The notes: a model not told the origin generated them from the sequence alone. A stretch of DNA of 64,000 nucleotides from Halopelagius longus (GCF_900100875.1 NZ_FNKQ01000003.1:558001-622000), one strand, 5' to 3'. Positions 25,593 through 34,212 are shown, counted from the stretch's first letter. Made by a program: numbers and translations.

Positions 25593-26510
25593 ATGCAACC
25601 CGACGCGGACTCGACGGGCGCGGCGGACGCTTCGGTCGAAAAGAAGGCCGAAGCGGTCCGGACGGCCCTCGGAGAACGGGACGGCGTCGTCGTCGCCTTC
25701 TCCGGCGGCGTAGACTCCTCCGTCGTCGCCGCCCTCGCGCGCGACGCCCTCGGCGACCGAGCGGTGGCCTGTACGGCGCGGTCCGAGACGCTGCCGTCCT
25801 CGGAACTCGACGAGGCGCGCCGCGTCGCCGACGAAATCGGAATCAGACACGAAGTCGTCGAGTTCTCCGAACTGGACAACCCCGACTTCGTGGCGAACGA
25901 CGGCGACCGGTGTTACCACTGCCGGACGATGCGCCTCGGTCGGATGTACGAGACGGCGCGCGAACTCGGCATCGACACCGTCTGCGACGGCACGAACGCC
26001 TCCGACCCCGGCGAGGGGCACCGACCCGGCCTCCGCGCCGTCGAGGAGTTGGAAGTGTACTCCCCGCTTTTGGCCCACGGCATCACCAAAGACGAGGTGC
26101 GCGCGATAGCCGACGAGTACGGCCTCTCCGTCGCCGACAAGCCCTCGATGGCGTGTCTCTCCTCGCGCATTCCCACGGGACTGGAAGTGACCGAGGAGCG
26201 ACTCACGCGCGTCGAGAAGGCCGAACGCGTCCTTCGGACGTGGGGGTTCTCGCAGTTCCGCGTCCGCGACCACGACGGCCTCGCCCGCATCGAAGTCGCC
26301 CCCGAGGAACTGGAGGCGGCGCTCGACATCGACTTCGTGGAGGCGGCCCGCGAACACCTGACGGACATCGGATTCGACCACGTGACCCTCGACATGCACG
26401 GCTACCGCACCGGGAGCGTCAGTCCCGAAGACGACAGCGAGGAGAACGCCGACGGCTCCGAACCGGTGGTGGAGGACGTGTTCTCGACGGAGTACCCGAC
26501 CGGAGAGTAA
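25593..26510 (+). CDS. larE: ATP-dependent sulfur transferase LarE
   Basis: A 305-residue adenine-nucleotide alpha-hydrolase (PP-loop SGGVDSS at 37-43) that installs sulfur into the pyridinium dicarboxylate precursor of the nickel-pincer nucleotide. Diagnostic segments are 'CDGTNASDPGEGHRPGLRA' and 'KPSMACLSSRIPTG'; Cys188 in ACL occupies the position of the sacrificial cysteine. In addition a CYHC pair (Cys107, Cys110) is present, so this is a three-cysteine LarE, a pattern linked to a [4Fe-4S]-dependent, non-sacrificial mechanism. larB is at 19098. Divergent from the MutS-like gene. Confidence 0.93.
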   Translation: MQPDADSTGAADASVEKKAEAVRTALGERDGVVVAFSGGVDSSVVAALARDALGDRAVACTARSETLPSSELDEARRVADEIGIRHEVVEFSELDNPDFVANDGDRCYHCRTMRLGRMYETARELGIDTVCDGTNASDPGEGHRPGLRAVEELEVYSPLLAHGITKDEVRAIADEYGLSVADKPSMACLSSRIPTGLEVTEERLTRVEKAERVLRTWGFSQFRVRDHDGLARIEVAPEELEAALDIDFVEAAREHLTDIGFDHVTLDMHGYRTGSVSPEDDSEENADGSEPVVEDVFSTEYPTGE

Positions 26511-26974
26511 CAGTAGTCGGTCGTCTGGTTTTCTTTATTTGGAATAGACTACGAAACTGGGAGCGCTCGGAATGGTAGTTCGGTGTACGAACACATCAGA
26601 ACAGGTTTGATAATGTAGGTTTTTTGAATACTAATCACCATGAATAAGATGGATTTCTTTCAGTCACTGACGCTCTGGTTCGTCATCGCAATTTTCCTCC
26701 AAACCGCCCCGGAGAACTTTGGTGGGCCGATAGGCCCGGTCATCGCTATCATCGCTATTCCCCTTCTCTATCTCATTCCACTTTATGTTCTCGTCGGAAT
26801 TGGCGCAAAACTGGTCGGTAACTGAGTCATCGGTAGTGATGTTTTCAAGCTATATTCCTTGTGAATAATACGCATTGCCGACGACCGATAACCGGCGTGT
26901 CGTTCTCGAAAGCGAGCGGAGTAAGACGGTCGTTCGTGCGCTAGTTCACGTGCACAGACGACGTATAGGGACGT
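26511..26974. other. low-GC islet between larE and the SRPBCC gene
   Basis: About 460 bp with clearly lower GC than the flanks (visible runs such as ttttctttatttggaatag and taggttttttgaatac). It contains one small hydrophobic reading frame (26640-26825). No inverted termini or target duplications were seen. It may be a small horizontally acquired insertion or simply a promoter-rich spacer. Confidence 0.5.
26640..26825 (+). CDS. small two-helix membrane protein
   Basis: A 61-residue protein (MNKMDFFQSLTLWFVIAIFL) with two hydrophobic helices separated by 'TAPENFGGPIGP'. It has few acidic residues and codon use (AAT, TTT, CTT) unlike the neighbouring GC-rich genes. The A/T-rich stretch tttgataatg...ttttttgaatac upstream could be its promoter. 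Not recognised; possibly acquired. Real but uncertain. Confidence 0.5.
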   Translation: MNKMDFFQSLTLWFVIAIFLQTAPENFGGPIGPVIAIIAIPLLYLIPLYVLVGIGAKLVGN

Positions 26975-27451
26975 ATGCGAGAACTCGTTACGACGATATC
27001 CATCGACGCCGCGCCCGAGAGGGTGTGGGAGGTGCTGACCGACTTCGAACGCTACCCGGAGTGGAACCCGTTCATGCGGATTATGGGCCGGGCCAACGAG
27101 GGCGCGCGCATCGCGGTGGAACTCCGCCCGCCGGAGGGGCGAACGGCGTCGTTCCGAGCGACCGTGACCGCCTCGGAGTACGGCCGCAGACTGGAGTGGG
27201 TCGGCCACCTCGGCGTCCGCGGACTGTTCGACGGCCGACACCGTTTCGTCCTCGAACCCGACGCCGACGGCGAGCGAACGACGCTGACGCACGCGGAGAC
27301 GTTCCGCGGCGTCCTCTCGGGACTCCTATTCAGGGTGGTCGGCGAGAACACGGAGGCGGGCTTCCGGCAGATGAACGAGGCGCTGAAGGCGCGCGCGGAG
27401 TCGCCCGCGCCGGACATCGCCCGCGGGTGGAGCGAGGGAAACGCGGCCTGA
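26975..27451 (+). CDS. SRPBCC (START/Bet v1-like) ligand-binding protein
   Basis: A 158-residue SRPBCC domain: 'ISIDAAPERVWEVLTDFERYPEWNPFM' is the characteristic first strand-helix, and 'GVLSGLLFRVVGENTEAGFRQMNEALKARAE' is the C-terminal long helix that lines the hydrophobic pocket. Members bind or process hydrophobic small molecules such as polyketides or lipids; the ligand here is unknown. It is a single gene ending 15 bp from the convergent tatC. Confidence 0.88.
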   Translation: MRELVTTISIDAAPERVWEVLTDFERYPEWNPFMRIMGRANEGARIAVELRPPEGRTASFRATVTASEYGRRLEWVGHLGVRGLFDGRHRFVLEPDADGERTTLTHAETFRGVLSGLLFRVVGENTEAGFRQMNEALKARAESPAPDIARGWSEGNAA

Positions 27452-27466
27452 ACTGCGCCGTCGCTG

Positions 27467-28807
27467 TTACTCCATCCTCGTCCACCGCAGGAGGAACAGC
27501 GTCCCCTCGAACAGCGTAATCATCGTCGCGGCGATGATGATGGGGGCCATCCCCGTCGGGTCCGGACTGACGAGGAACGAGAGGCCGAGGAACGCGCCCC
27601 AGAAGAGCAGGCGGCGCTGAATCAGCCAGTCGCGCGTGACGAGGTTCATCATGATGGCGAGCATGACGAACAGCGGAATCTGGAACACGATGGCCATGTA
27701 GCCCATCAGAAGCAGGATGAGGTTGAACGTCTCCTTGAGGCCGAACGCGACGGTGGCCGTCCCGGTGGTGTAGGAGGTGAAGTACGCGAAGATGGCGGGG
27801 AGGACGACGAAGTGCGCGAACGCCATGCCGACGAGTGCGAGGACGAGACTCGTCGGGACGGCCGCGAGGTAGTAGCGCCGCTCCCGCTTGTAGAGGCCGG
27901 GGCGCATGAACAGGTACGTCTCGTAGACGAAGACCGGAAGTCCGACGAGGAGGCCCGCGAGGCCCGCGACCTTCAGTTCGGTCAACACGAGTTCGAGCGG
28001 TCCGTACACGCGGGGGCGGCGCTTCGCAATCTCCGGCGCGCCGGGGATGTGGCGGTTCCACAGGTAGTTGATTACCTCCGTCGCGCTTGTGAGGTTGAAG
28101 CCGAAGGCGGAGTTGACGAGTTCGCCGCCGGGGAACAGAATCAGCGTGACGATGCCGCCGACGGCGAACACCACCGCGAGGCGGCGGACCATCTCTTCGA
28201 TGTGGTCCGCGAGCGGCATCTCCTCGTCGCTCTCGGGGCCCTCGCCGACGATGCCGTCGTCGACGTACTCGGTCTCCGAACGCTGCTGGCGTGTCGGGGC
28301 GTTCGACGACGGGACTTCGCCGCCGTCCGTCCCCGTCTCGACGGCCCCGGCGTCCGCGTCCGTTTCCCCAACGTCCGGCGCTGGGTCGTCTGCGTCGTCT
28401 GGCGTGTACTCCGCTTCCTCGGCGTCCGGCGCTGGGTCGTCTGCGTCGTCGGGCGTGTACTCCGCCTCGGGCCACAGGTCGGTGTCCGCGTCCGTCGTGT
28501 CGTCCGCGTTCGGAGCGGGGTCCTCCGCGTCCGGCGCGGGGTCGTCGGCGTCGTCGGGCGTGTACGCCACCTCGGGCGATCGGTCGCCGTCGGCGTCCGC
28601 AGGTGCGTCGGAGTCGGAATGGGTGTCCGCAGGAGCGTCAGAATCGGAATCGGCGTCCGCGGGAGCGTCGGAACCGACGTCCGCGTCGCCGTCGCTCTCG
28701 GTGTCCGTCTCGGGAACCGCCTCGTCGCTCTTCGCGGGGTCGCCCCCCGACTCGGACGCGAGTTCGTCGGGGGGGCTTCCCTCGTCCGTCTCCGACTCGT
28801 CGGCCAT
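27467..28807 (-). CDS. tatC: Sec-independent protein translocase TatC (single-domain, TatCo-type) with long acidic N-terminus
   Basis: A 446-residue protein. Residues about 198-446 are a TatC domain with six transmembrane helices ('PLADHIEEMVRRLAVVFAVGG', 'VYETYLFMRPGLYKRERRYY', 'FVVLPAIFAYFTSY', 'MAIVFQIPLFVMLA'), the receptor for twin-arginine signal peptides. The first 195 residues are an acidic low-complexity region with repeats of YTPDDADDPAPD and SDSDAPAD, probably cytoplasmic. Haloarchaea depend on Tat for most secretion. The gene is divergent from the double TatC gene, an arrangement conserved in Halobacteria. Confidence 0.93.
   Translation of the reverse strand: MADESETDEGSPPDELASESGGDPAKSDEAVPETDTESDGDADVGSDAPADADSDSDAPADTHSDSDAPADADGDRSPEVAYTPDDADDPAPDAEDPAPNADDTTDADTDLWPEAEYTPDDADDPAPDAEEAEYTPDDADDPAPDVGETDADAGAVETGTDGGEVPSSNAPTRQQRSETEYVDDGIVGEGPESDEEMPLADHIEEMVRRLAVVFAVGGIVTLILFPGGELVNSAFGFNLTSATEVINYLWNRHIPGAPEIAKRRPRVYGPLELVLTELKVAGLAGLLVGLPVFVYETYLFMRPGLYKRERRYYLAAVPTSLVLALVGMAFAHFVVLPAIFAYFTSYTTGTATVAFGLKETFNLILLLMGYMAIVFQIPLFVMLAIMMNLVTRDWLIQRRLLFWGAFLGLSFLVSPDPTGMAPIIIAATMITLFEGTLFLLRWTRME
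28373..28570. repeat. in-frame 42-bp coding repeats in the tatC N-terminal region
   Basis: Near-identical 42-bp segments (28373-28414 and 28424-28465, spaced 51 bp, and a diverged copy at 28529-28570) encode the YTPDDADDPAPDA peptide units. The region continues with shorter SDSDAPAD repeats to about 28690. Such tracts expand and contract by slippage, so the length of the TatC acidic tail probably varies between strains. Confidence 0.75.
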
Positions 28808-28927
28808 TCACCTGAAATTCACCACCCGGTTCTTATAGGCCTTTCCGCATCGCGCCGAGGTTTCGCGGTGGGTAACCGACGAGTGCGGTGAAAAAGATTG
28901 ATAACCGCGAGAGGGCTTTCAGTACGT

Positions 28928-31117
28928 ATGTCCAGCGCGCTCGACGAGGACACCCAACAGACGCTCGCGGCGGGACGCGAAACCGCCGGCGCGATGCTTC
29001 GAGCGGCGCAGAAAGACCTCCAGAAGGTGTTCATCGTCTTCCTCGTCGGCTTCCTCGGTACGTTCTACGCGCTCCGGTTGGTCGTCTGGGACTTCCTGAA
29101 GAGCGTCACGGAAGCGCAGATGTCGGCCCACATCCAGGGGAACTACGACATCATCGCGCAGACGCCCTTCGACGTCATTCTCCTGCAGGCGAAGATAGGG
29201 CTGGTGACCGGCATCATCCTCGCCGCGCCCGTCTTCCTCTACTTCTCCCGGGACGCCCTCAGAGAACGGGGCGCGTGGCCGCAATCGCCCGTCGCGACGT
29301 GGAAACTCGCCTTCATCGTCGTCACCTCCGCGATTCTGTTCGTCGTCGGCGTCGCCTACGGCTACTTCGTCTTCTTCCCGTTCATGTTCGCGTTCCTCGC
29401 CGGGAACGCCCTCAGCGCCGGGTTCTCGCCCACCTACTCCATCGTCATGTGGGCGCAGTTCATCTTCCTCTTGACCGTCTCGTTCGGCCTCGCGGCGCAG
29501 ATGCCGCTCGCCATCACCGGCCTCTCGTACGCCGAAATCGTCCCCTACGAGACGTTCCGCGACAAGTGGCGCTACGCCGTCGTCGCCATCTTCGTCTTCG
29601 GAGCCCTGTTCTCGCCGCCGGACCCCTTCACGCAGATAATGTGGGCGCTCCCCTTGCTCTTCCTCTACGGCGGGAGCCTCTACCTCGCGAAAGTCGTCGT
29701 CACGGCGCGGCGCGGGAGCGAACGCATCAGCGTCCCCGCCGTCGCGAAACGGCGGTGGAACCTCCTCGCCGGGAGCGCCGTCGTCGGCGGACTCCTCGTC
29801 TACCTGTTCTACGAGCGCGGCGGCCGAACCGCGTTCAACGGTCTGCTCGCCCGGTTCGGGAGCGACTACCGCGTCCTCGAACCCGGGGCGACGCTCGGCC
29901 TCCCGCCGGAGGTGTCGCTCGCGGTGTGGGCCGCACTCGGTGCCGCCGCCTTCGGCATCGCGACACTCGCGTACGTCGTCTACGCCGCCATCGCGGAGTC
30001 GGTCGACCCCCTCGAAGCCGGCCTCGGCGACCCGAGCGAGATAGACGTCGCGGGGCTCGACGCCGCGGGCGTGCGCGCCGCGCCGCCGGAGGCGTTCGAC
30101 GACATGACCGAGGACGAGGCGATGGCCATCGCCGGGCAGGCCGTAGACGAGGACGACCACGAGAAGGCCCAAGCCGTCCTCGACAGGTTCGACGAGGCGG
30201 AGGAGCGCCGCGAGTCCGAGGCTGACGAGGACGCCCCCGACGTGCCGGAGGACGCCGGCACCATCGAAGACAGGGCGACGCGCGCCGGCGGGACGTTCCT
30301 CGACGAGTTGACCGAGGGCGAGAAGGACGAGGACGACATCGGTGGCTACTACGCCGACCTCGCGTTCATCTTCGACTCGGTCACCTCGAAGACGTTCCGC
30401 ATCGTCGCCGTGTTCATGCTCGTCCTCGCGGGCACGTTCGCGTGGCTCTATACGGGCGGCATCAAGACGGTGTACGACAACTTCCTGCGCAGCCTCCCCG
30501 CCTCGGTGACGCCGGACGAGGTCATCAACGTCGTCGCCCTCCACCCCGTCGAAGCGCTCATCTTCGAGGTGAAGTTCTCGACGCTCGTGGCCGCACTCGT
30601 CACCCTCCCCATCGTCGCCTACTACGCGTGGCCGGCGCTCAGAGAGCGGAACATCGTCCGCCAGCGTCGCCGGAACGTCTTCCTGTGGACCGGGTCGCTC
30701 ACCGCCGGACTGCTCGGCGGGTTCGTCCTCGGGTACGCCTACATCGCCCCGACTATCATCTCGTGGTTGGTGCACGACGCGGTGACGGCGAACATGATAA
30801 TCGCCTACCGCATCACCAACTTCTTCTGGCTCATCTTCTTCACGACGGCCGGAATCGGCATCCTCGCCGACGTGCCGGTGGCGATGGTGCTCCTGAACAG
30901 CACGGGCGTCTCCTACCAGACGATGCGGAATCGCTGGCGCGAGGTGACCGTCGGCGTCCTCGCGTTCGCCGCCGTCTTCACGCCCGCCGGCATCATGACG
31001 ATGTTCCTCGTCACCGTCCCCCTCATGGTCGCCTACGGCATCGGCCTCGGCGTCCTACTCGTCGTCACCCTCGGCGGGCGGCGCAACCTCGCCCCCGCCC
31101 GCGGCGAGGACGTGTGA
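28928..31117 (+). CDS. tatCt: double-domain TatC (TatCt-type, fused translocase)
   Basis: A 729-residue fusion of two TatC domains. Domain 1 (about 20-290: 'QKVFIVFLVGFLGTFYALRL', 'YFVFFPFMFAFLAGNAL') is joined by two extra helices and a long acidic linker (about 370-470) to domain 2 (about 480-729: 'EALIFEVKFSTLVAALVTLPIVAYYAWPALRER'). It makes about 14 membrane helices in total. This architecture is specific to Halobacteria and is essential in Haloferax as I recall. It likely cooperates with the single TatC encoded divergently. ATG 28928 chosen over a GTG-rich upstream extension. Confidence 0.94.
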   Translation: MSSALDEDTQQTLAAGRETAGAMLRAAQKDLQKVFIVFLVGFLGTFYALRLVVWDFLKSVTEAQMSAHIQGNYDIIAQTPFDVILLQAKIGLVTGIILAAPVFLYFSRDALRERGAWPQSPVATWKLAFIVVTSAILFVVGVAYGYFVFFPFMFAFLAGNALSAGFSPTYSIVMWAQFIFLLTVSFGLAAQMPLAITGLSYAEIVPYETFRDKWRYAVVAIFVFGALFSPPDPFTQIMWALPLLFLYGGSLYLAKVVVTARRGSERISVPAVAKRRWNLLAGSAVVGGLLVYLFYERGGRTAFNGLLARFGSDYRVLEPGATLGLPPEVSLAVWAALGAAAFGIATLAYVVYAAIAESVDPLEAGLGDPSEIDVAGLDAAGVRAAPPEAFDDMTEDEAMAIAGQAVDEDDHEKAQAVLDRFDEAEERRESEADEDAPDVPEDAGTIEDRATRAGGTFLDELTEGEKDEDDIGGYYADLAFIFDSVTSKTFRIVAVFMLVLAGTFAWLYTGGIKTVYDNFLRSLPASVTPDEVINVVALHPVEALIFEVKFSTLVAALVTLPIVAYYAWPALRERNIVRQRRRNVFLWTGSLTAGLLGGFVLGYAYIAPTIISWLVHDAVTANMIIAYRITNFFWLIFFTTAGIGILADVPVAMVLLNSTGVSYQTMRNRWREVTVGVLAFAAVFTPAGIMTMFLVTVPLMVAYGIGLGVLLVVTLGGRRNLAPARGEDV

Positions 31118-31176
31118 GGCGAAGAGTTCCGGAGTGCCGGTATTCGAACGATATTCTCGTGGTGTGAAGACCGTAT

Positions 31177-31184
31177 GCTTAATA
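31177..31184 (+). promoter_or_regulatory. TATA-like element for the ribbon-helix-helix/transporter pair
   Basis: GCTTAATA (31177-31184) lies 26-33 nt before the ATG at 31210 and just after the end of the double tatC gene. It suggests that the following two overlapping genes have their own leaderless promoter. Confidence 0.45.
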
Positions 31185-31209
31185 CCGGGTTGCTACCCAA
31201 GGGGCGGGT

Positions 31210-31386
31210 ATGGCCAAGATAAGCGTCGAGATACCCGACGAACTGCTCGCGGACCTCGACGAACACGTCGGCGACGACGGGAAGTTCGTCAACCGCAGCG
31301 ACGCCATCAGGGCGTCGGTTCGAAAGACGTTGGACGTGTTAGACGAGATAGACCAGCGACACGGACGCCTCGAAGATGAGCGATAG
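31210..31386 (+). CDS. ribbon-helix-helix (CopG-type) protein
   Basis: A 58-residue protein, MAKISVEIPDELLADLDEHV, with the RHH beta-strand (KISVEIP), helix A and helix B ('NRSDAIRASVRKTLDVL'). The family forms DNA-binding dimers with the strand in the major groove. The stop overlaps the ATG of the next gene (31376) by 11 bp, so the two are translated from one mRNA, which makes it the probable regulator of the transporter or of itself. No toxin partner is present. Confidence 0.8.
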   Translation: MAKISVEIPDELLADLDEHVGDDGKFVNRSDAIRASVRKTLDVLDEIDQRHGRLEDER

Positions 31387-32089
31387 GGGACCGGCGACCG
31401 GTCAGGTCGTCCTCATCGGACTGTTCGTCACGGCGTTGGTGACGGCGCAGTTGAGCGCCTCGAAACTGCTGGCGTTCGGCCTGCCCCTCTCGCTTCCGGT
31501 GACGGGCGACAGCGTCGTCCTCCCCGGGGCGGCGCTGGCGTACGCGCTCACCTTCTTCGCCTCCGACTGCTACTCGGAACTGTACGGCCGCCGGGCGGCG
31601 CAGGTGATGGTCAACGTCGGCTTCGCGATGAACTTCGTCCTCCTCGCGTTGGTGTGGGGGACCATCTTCGCCCCCGCCGCAGATCCCGAGTTCGGCGCGC
31701 AGTTCCGGAGCGTCATCGCGCCGGGGACGAACATCGTCGTCGGGAGCTTGCTGGCCTACGTCGTGAGCCAAAACTGGGACGTGGTGGTCTTCCACCGCAT
31801 CCGGGAGGCGACCGGCGGGTCGATGCTGTGGCTCCGCAACATCGCCTCGACGGCGACGAGTCAGGCGATAGATACGGTCATCTTCGTCACCGTCGCCTTC
31901 CTCGTCGCGCCGACGGTACTCGGCTTCGGCGAGGCGGTGCCGACGGGGGTGGCGCTGTCGCTTATCGTCGGGCAGTACCTCCTGAAACTGCTCATCGCCC
32001 TCGTGGACACGCCGTTCGTCTACGGCGTCGTCGCCCTGTTCGGCGGCGACCGGGCGAACGCGTCGGACGACGCGTGGGCGGTCGAGTAA
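31376..32089 (+). CDS. queuosine precursor transporter (YhhQ/VUT family)
   Basis: A 237-residue six-helix membrane protein of the VUT_1/YhhQ family. 'ASDCYSELYGRRAAQVMVNVG' and 'LRNIASTATSQAIDTVIFV' are the diagnostic loops. In bacteria YhhQ imports 7-cyano/7-aminomethyl-7-deazaguanine; in archaea the same bases are archaeosine precursors, so salvage of preQ0 for tRNA G15 is the best inference. It overlaps the upstream RHH gene by 11 bp. Confidence 0.88.
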   Translation: MSDRGPATGQVVLIGLFVTALVTAQLSASKLLAFGLPLSLPVTGDSVVLPGAALAYALTFFASDCYSELYGRRAAQVMVNVGFAMNFVLLALVWGTIFAPAADPEFGAQFRSVIAPGTNIVVGSLLAYVVSQNWDVVVFHRIREATGGSMLWLRNIASTATSQAIDTVIFVTVAFLVAPTVLGFGEAVPTGVALSLIVGQYLLKLLIALVDTPFVYGVVALFGGDRANASDDAWAVE

Positions 32090-32136
32090 CGAAACGAACC
32101 GCGAATCTGCGACGCGAATCGGCGCGCGAACGAACC

Positions 32137-32910
32137 TTACTCCTCTAGGACTTCCGCGAAGCCGAAGTTCGGCTTCAGGTCGGTGACGCGGACGCGTACT
32201 TCGTCGCCGGCCTCCGTCTCCGGGACGAACAGCGTGTAGCCGTCCACCTTGGCGACGCCGTCGCCCTCGCTCCCCACGTCGTCGATGGTGACTTCCACCT
32301 CGTCGCCGGTGGCGACGGGGGCGGTGATGCGGTGTTTGCCGACGAGATACTGCTCGGAGGACTGGTCGCGGGAGGCGTCCGGCCGGATGGAGCGGACGTA
32401 CTGGAACTCCTCCTCCATGTCGGCGCGGAGGTCCTCGACGTCCGGGCCGTCGAACACCTTCACCGCCAGGTCGCCGCCCGCGGGGAGCAGTTCGAGGGCC
32501 ACCTCGAACGCCTGCCGGGCGAGGTGCACCGAGCGAGCGTGGTCTAACGAGTACTCGCCGGTCATGTTCGGAGCCATGTCGGAGATGACCACGTCCGCGC
32601 CCTCCTCGCCGACTCGCTCCCGGAGTTTCTCCTTCGTCTCCTCGTCGGTCATGTCGCCGCGGATGGTCTCGACGGTGTCGGCCTCCACGTCGCGGATTCG
32701 CTGGAGGTCCACGCCGATTACCTGCCCCTGCGGGCCGACTTCCTCGGCGGCGACCTGCAACCACCCGCCGGGGGCCGCCCCGAGGTCCACCACGGTGTTT
32801 CCGGGTCCGAACAGCCCCGCGTCTTGGTCTAACTGCTTCAACTTGTACGCCGAACGGGCGCGATACCCCTCCTGCTTGGCCTTGTTGTAGTAGTGGTCCT
32901 TGCGCGCCAT
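32137..32910 (-). CDS. rlmE: 23S rRNA (uridine-2'-O-)methyltransferase RrmJ/FtsJ with TRAM domain
   Basis: A 257-residue protein. The RrmJ methyltransferase (residues 1-190) has 'ARSAYKLKQLDQ', SAM motif VVDLGAAPGGW, catalytic Asp in SDMAPNMTG and Lys in AVKVFDG. A C-terminal TRAM RNA-binding domain (about 195-257, 'GDEVEVTIDDVGSEGDGVAKVDGYTLFVP') is typical of the haloarchaeal version. It 2'-O-methylates the A-loop uridine of 23S rRNA using SAM. ATG 32910 gives the canonical MARKDHYYNKAK start. Confidence 0.94.
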   Translation of the reverse strand: MARKDHYYNKAKQEGYRARSAYKLKQLDQDAGLFGPGNTVVDLGAAPGGWLQVAAEEVGPQGQVIGVDLQRIRDVEADTVETIRGDMTDEETKEKLRERVGEEGADVVISDMAPNMTGEYSLDHARSVHLARQAFEVALELLPAGGDLAVKVFDGPDVEDLRADMEEEFQYVRSIRPDASRDQSSEQYLVGKHRITAPVATGDEVEVTIDDVGSEGDGVAKVDGYTLFVPETEAGDEVRVRVTDLKPNFGFAEVLEE

Positions 32911-33101
32911 CTGAGTACGGAGGGGTTGTCGGCGCACCGTTATCCGACTGTCGCTCCCGCCTCGGGGACTCGGCGCGCGAAATCGGACGCCCCGCAGGTC
33001 CGACCGGGGAGAACCGACGACCGCGCCGGTTCGGCGGAGACGAGTTAGAAACTGTTCACGTGGCGACATAATTACGGTGTTCGGCGAACGTACGGAGAGC
33101 A

Positions 33102-33326
33102 ATGTCCGAATATTACTGCGTGAACGACCAGTGTCGATGGCAGCAGTACACGTTCGACCAGTCTCGATGTCCGTCGTGCGGGGAGTCCGGCGCGCGCCTC
33201 TCGAAGGGGTCGCTGAAGTGGGCGGTCGAAGGGGCGAAAGTCGGCCGCCGGATACGCCGGTGCGACGACTGCGACGAACTCCTCTTGGCGGGGGTGCCGC
33301 ACGGGTGCGCGGAGGGGCCGCCGTAG
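33102..33326 (+). CDS. zinc-ribbon small protein
   Basis: A 74-residue protein (MSEYYCVNDQCRWQQYTFDQ) with four cysteine pairs or knuckles: Cys6/Cys11, CPSCGES, and CDDCDE with a later Cys in 'PHGCAEG'. It is basic in the middle ('VEGAKVGRRIRRCDD'), suggesting nucleic-acid or ribosome association. Not assigned to a named family. It lies between rrmJ and pcn. Confidence 0.7.
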   Translation: MSEYYCVNDQCRWQQYTFDQSRCPSCGESGARLSKGSLKWAVEGAKVGRRIRRCDDCDELLLAGVPHGCAEGPP

Positions 33327-33398
33327 TCGCGGCGGGTCGCCCGCGCGCATCGCGCCCGACGCACGGGAACACTCTATGACACCGAGAAACCGGGGGGA

Positions 33399-33405
33399 TT
33401 TTTAA
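33399..33405 (+). promoter_or_regulatory. TATA element for pcn
   Basis: TTTTTAA (33399-33405) in ggggggatttttaagccc is located 25-31 nt before the PCNA ATG at 33430, giving a leaderless transcript by haloarchaeal spacing rules. Confidence 0.55.
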
Positions 33406-33429
33406 GCCCGATATCCTATCACCGTCCAT

Positions 33430-34173
33430 ATGTTCAAGGCCATCGTCAGCGCCTCCACGCTCCGGGACGCGCTGGATTCGGTGAGCGTACTCGTCGACGA
33501 GTGTAAGATACGACTCAACGAGGACGGACTCGCGATTCGTGCCGTGGACCCCGCGAACGTCGGCATGGTCGATCTGTCTCTCGACGCGGCGGCGTTCGAG
33601 TCCTACGAGGCGGACGGCGGCGTCATCGGCGTCAACCTCTCGAAGCTCGAGGACTTCGTCGGCATGGCCGACTCCAGCCAGCTCGTCGAACTCGAACTCG
33701 ACGAGGAGACGCGGAAGCTGAACATCCGCATCGAGGGGCTCTCCTCGACGCTGGCGCTCATCGACCCCGACTCCATCCGGCAGGAGCCCGACATCCCGGA
33801 CCTCGATCTGGCCGCCGAAATCGTCCTCGAAGGTGCGCAACTGGACCGCGGTATCAAGGCCGCCGATATGGTCTCCGACCACGTCCGCCTCCGCGTGGAC
33901 GACGTCGAGGAGGCGTTCCACATCCAAGCGCAGGGCGACACCGACGACGTGGACTTCGAACTCGACGCCGAGGACCTCATCGACCTCACCGCCGGACAGG
34001 CCGACTCGCTGTTCTCGCTGGACTACCTCAAGGACATGAACAAGGCCATCCCGAAGGACGCCGAGGTCACCGTCGAACTCGGCGAGGAGTTCCCCGTCAA
34101 GCTCCACTACCGCGTCGCGGAGGGGCAGGGCAACGTCACCTACATGCTCGCGCCGCGCATCCAGAGCGACTGA
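33430..34173 (+). CDS. pcn: DNA polymerase sliding clamp (PCNA)
   Basis: A 247-residue PCNA that trimerises round DNA and tethers polymerases, ligase, FEN1 and Hjc. Both clamp domains are visible; '[26 protein letters not shown]' is the canonical N-terminus and '[32 protein letters not shown]' the C-terminal domain. The interdomain connecting loop lies around residues 115-130. Very acidic, as expected. Single gene with a clear TATA box. The clamp-loader subunits are at 9087-10073 and 52180-53223. Confidence 0.97.
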   Translation: MFKAIVSASTLRDALDSVSVLVDECKIRLNEDGLAIRAVDPANVGMVDLSLDAAAFESYEADGGVIGVNLSKLEDFVGMADSSQLVELELDEETRKLNIRIEGLSSTLALIDPDSIRQEPDIPDLDLAAEIVLEGAQLDRGIKAADMVSDHVRLRVDDVEEAFHIQAQGDTDDVDFELDAEDLIDLTAGQADSLFSLDYLKDMNKAIPKDAEVTVELGEEFPVKLHYRVAEGQGNVTYMLAPRIQSD

Positions 34174-34212
34174 ACCGCTCTCTCTTCTCGCTCCCGCCGT
34201 CCGCACGCCCAG

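Noticed and set aside
28373-28690. CRISPR-like regularly spaced repeats
   Set aside because: The repeats are in frame with tatC, encode acidic peptide units and have no unique spacers; they are coding repeats.
32911-34206. Long minus-strand open frame extending rrmJ upstream across pcn
   Set aside because: It is the antisense shadow of pcn; the real rrmJ start MARKDHYYNKAK at 32910 matches the family exactly.
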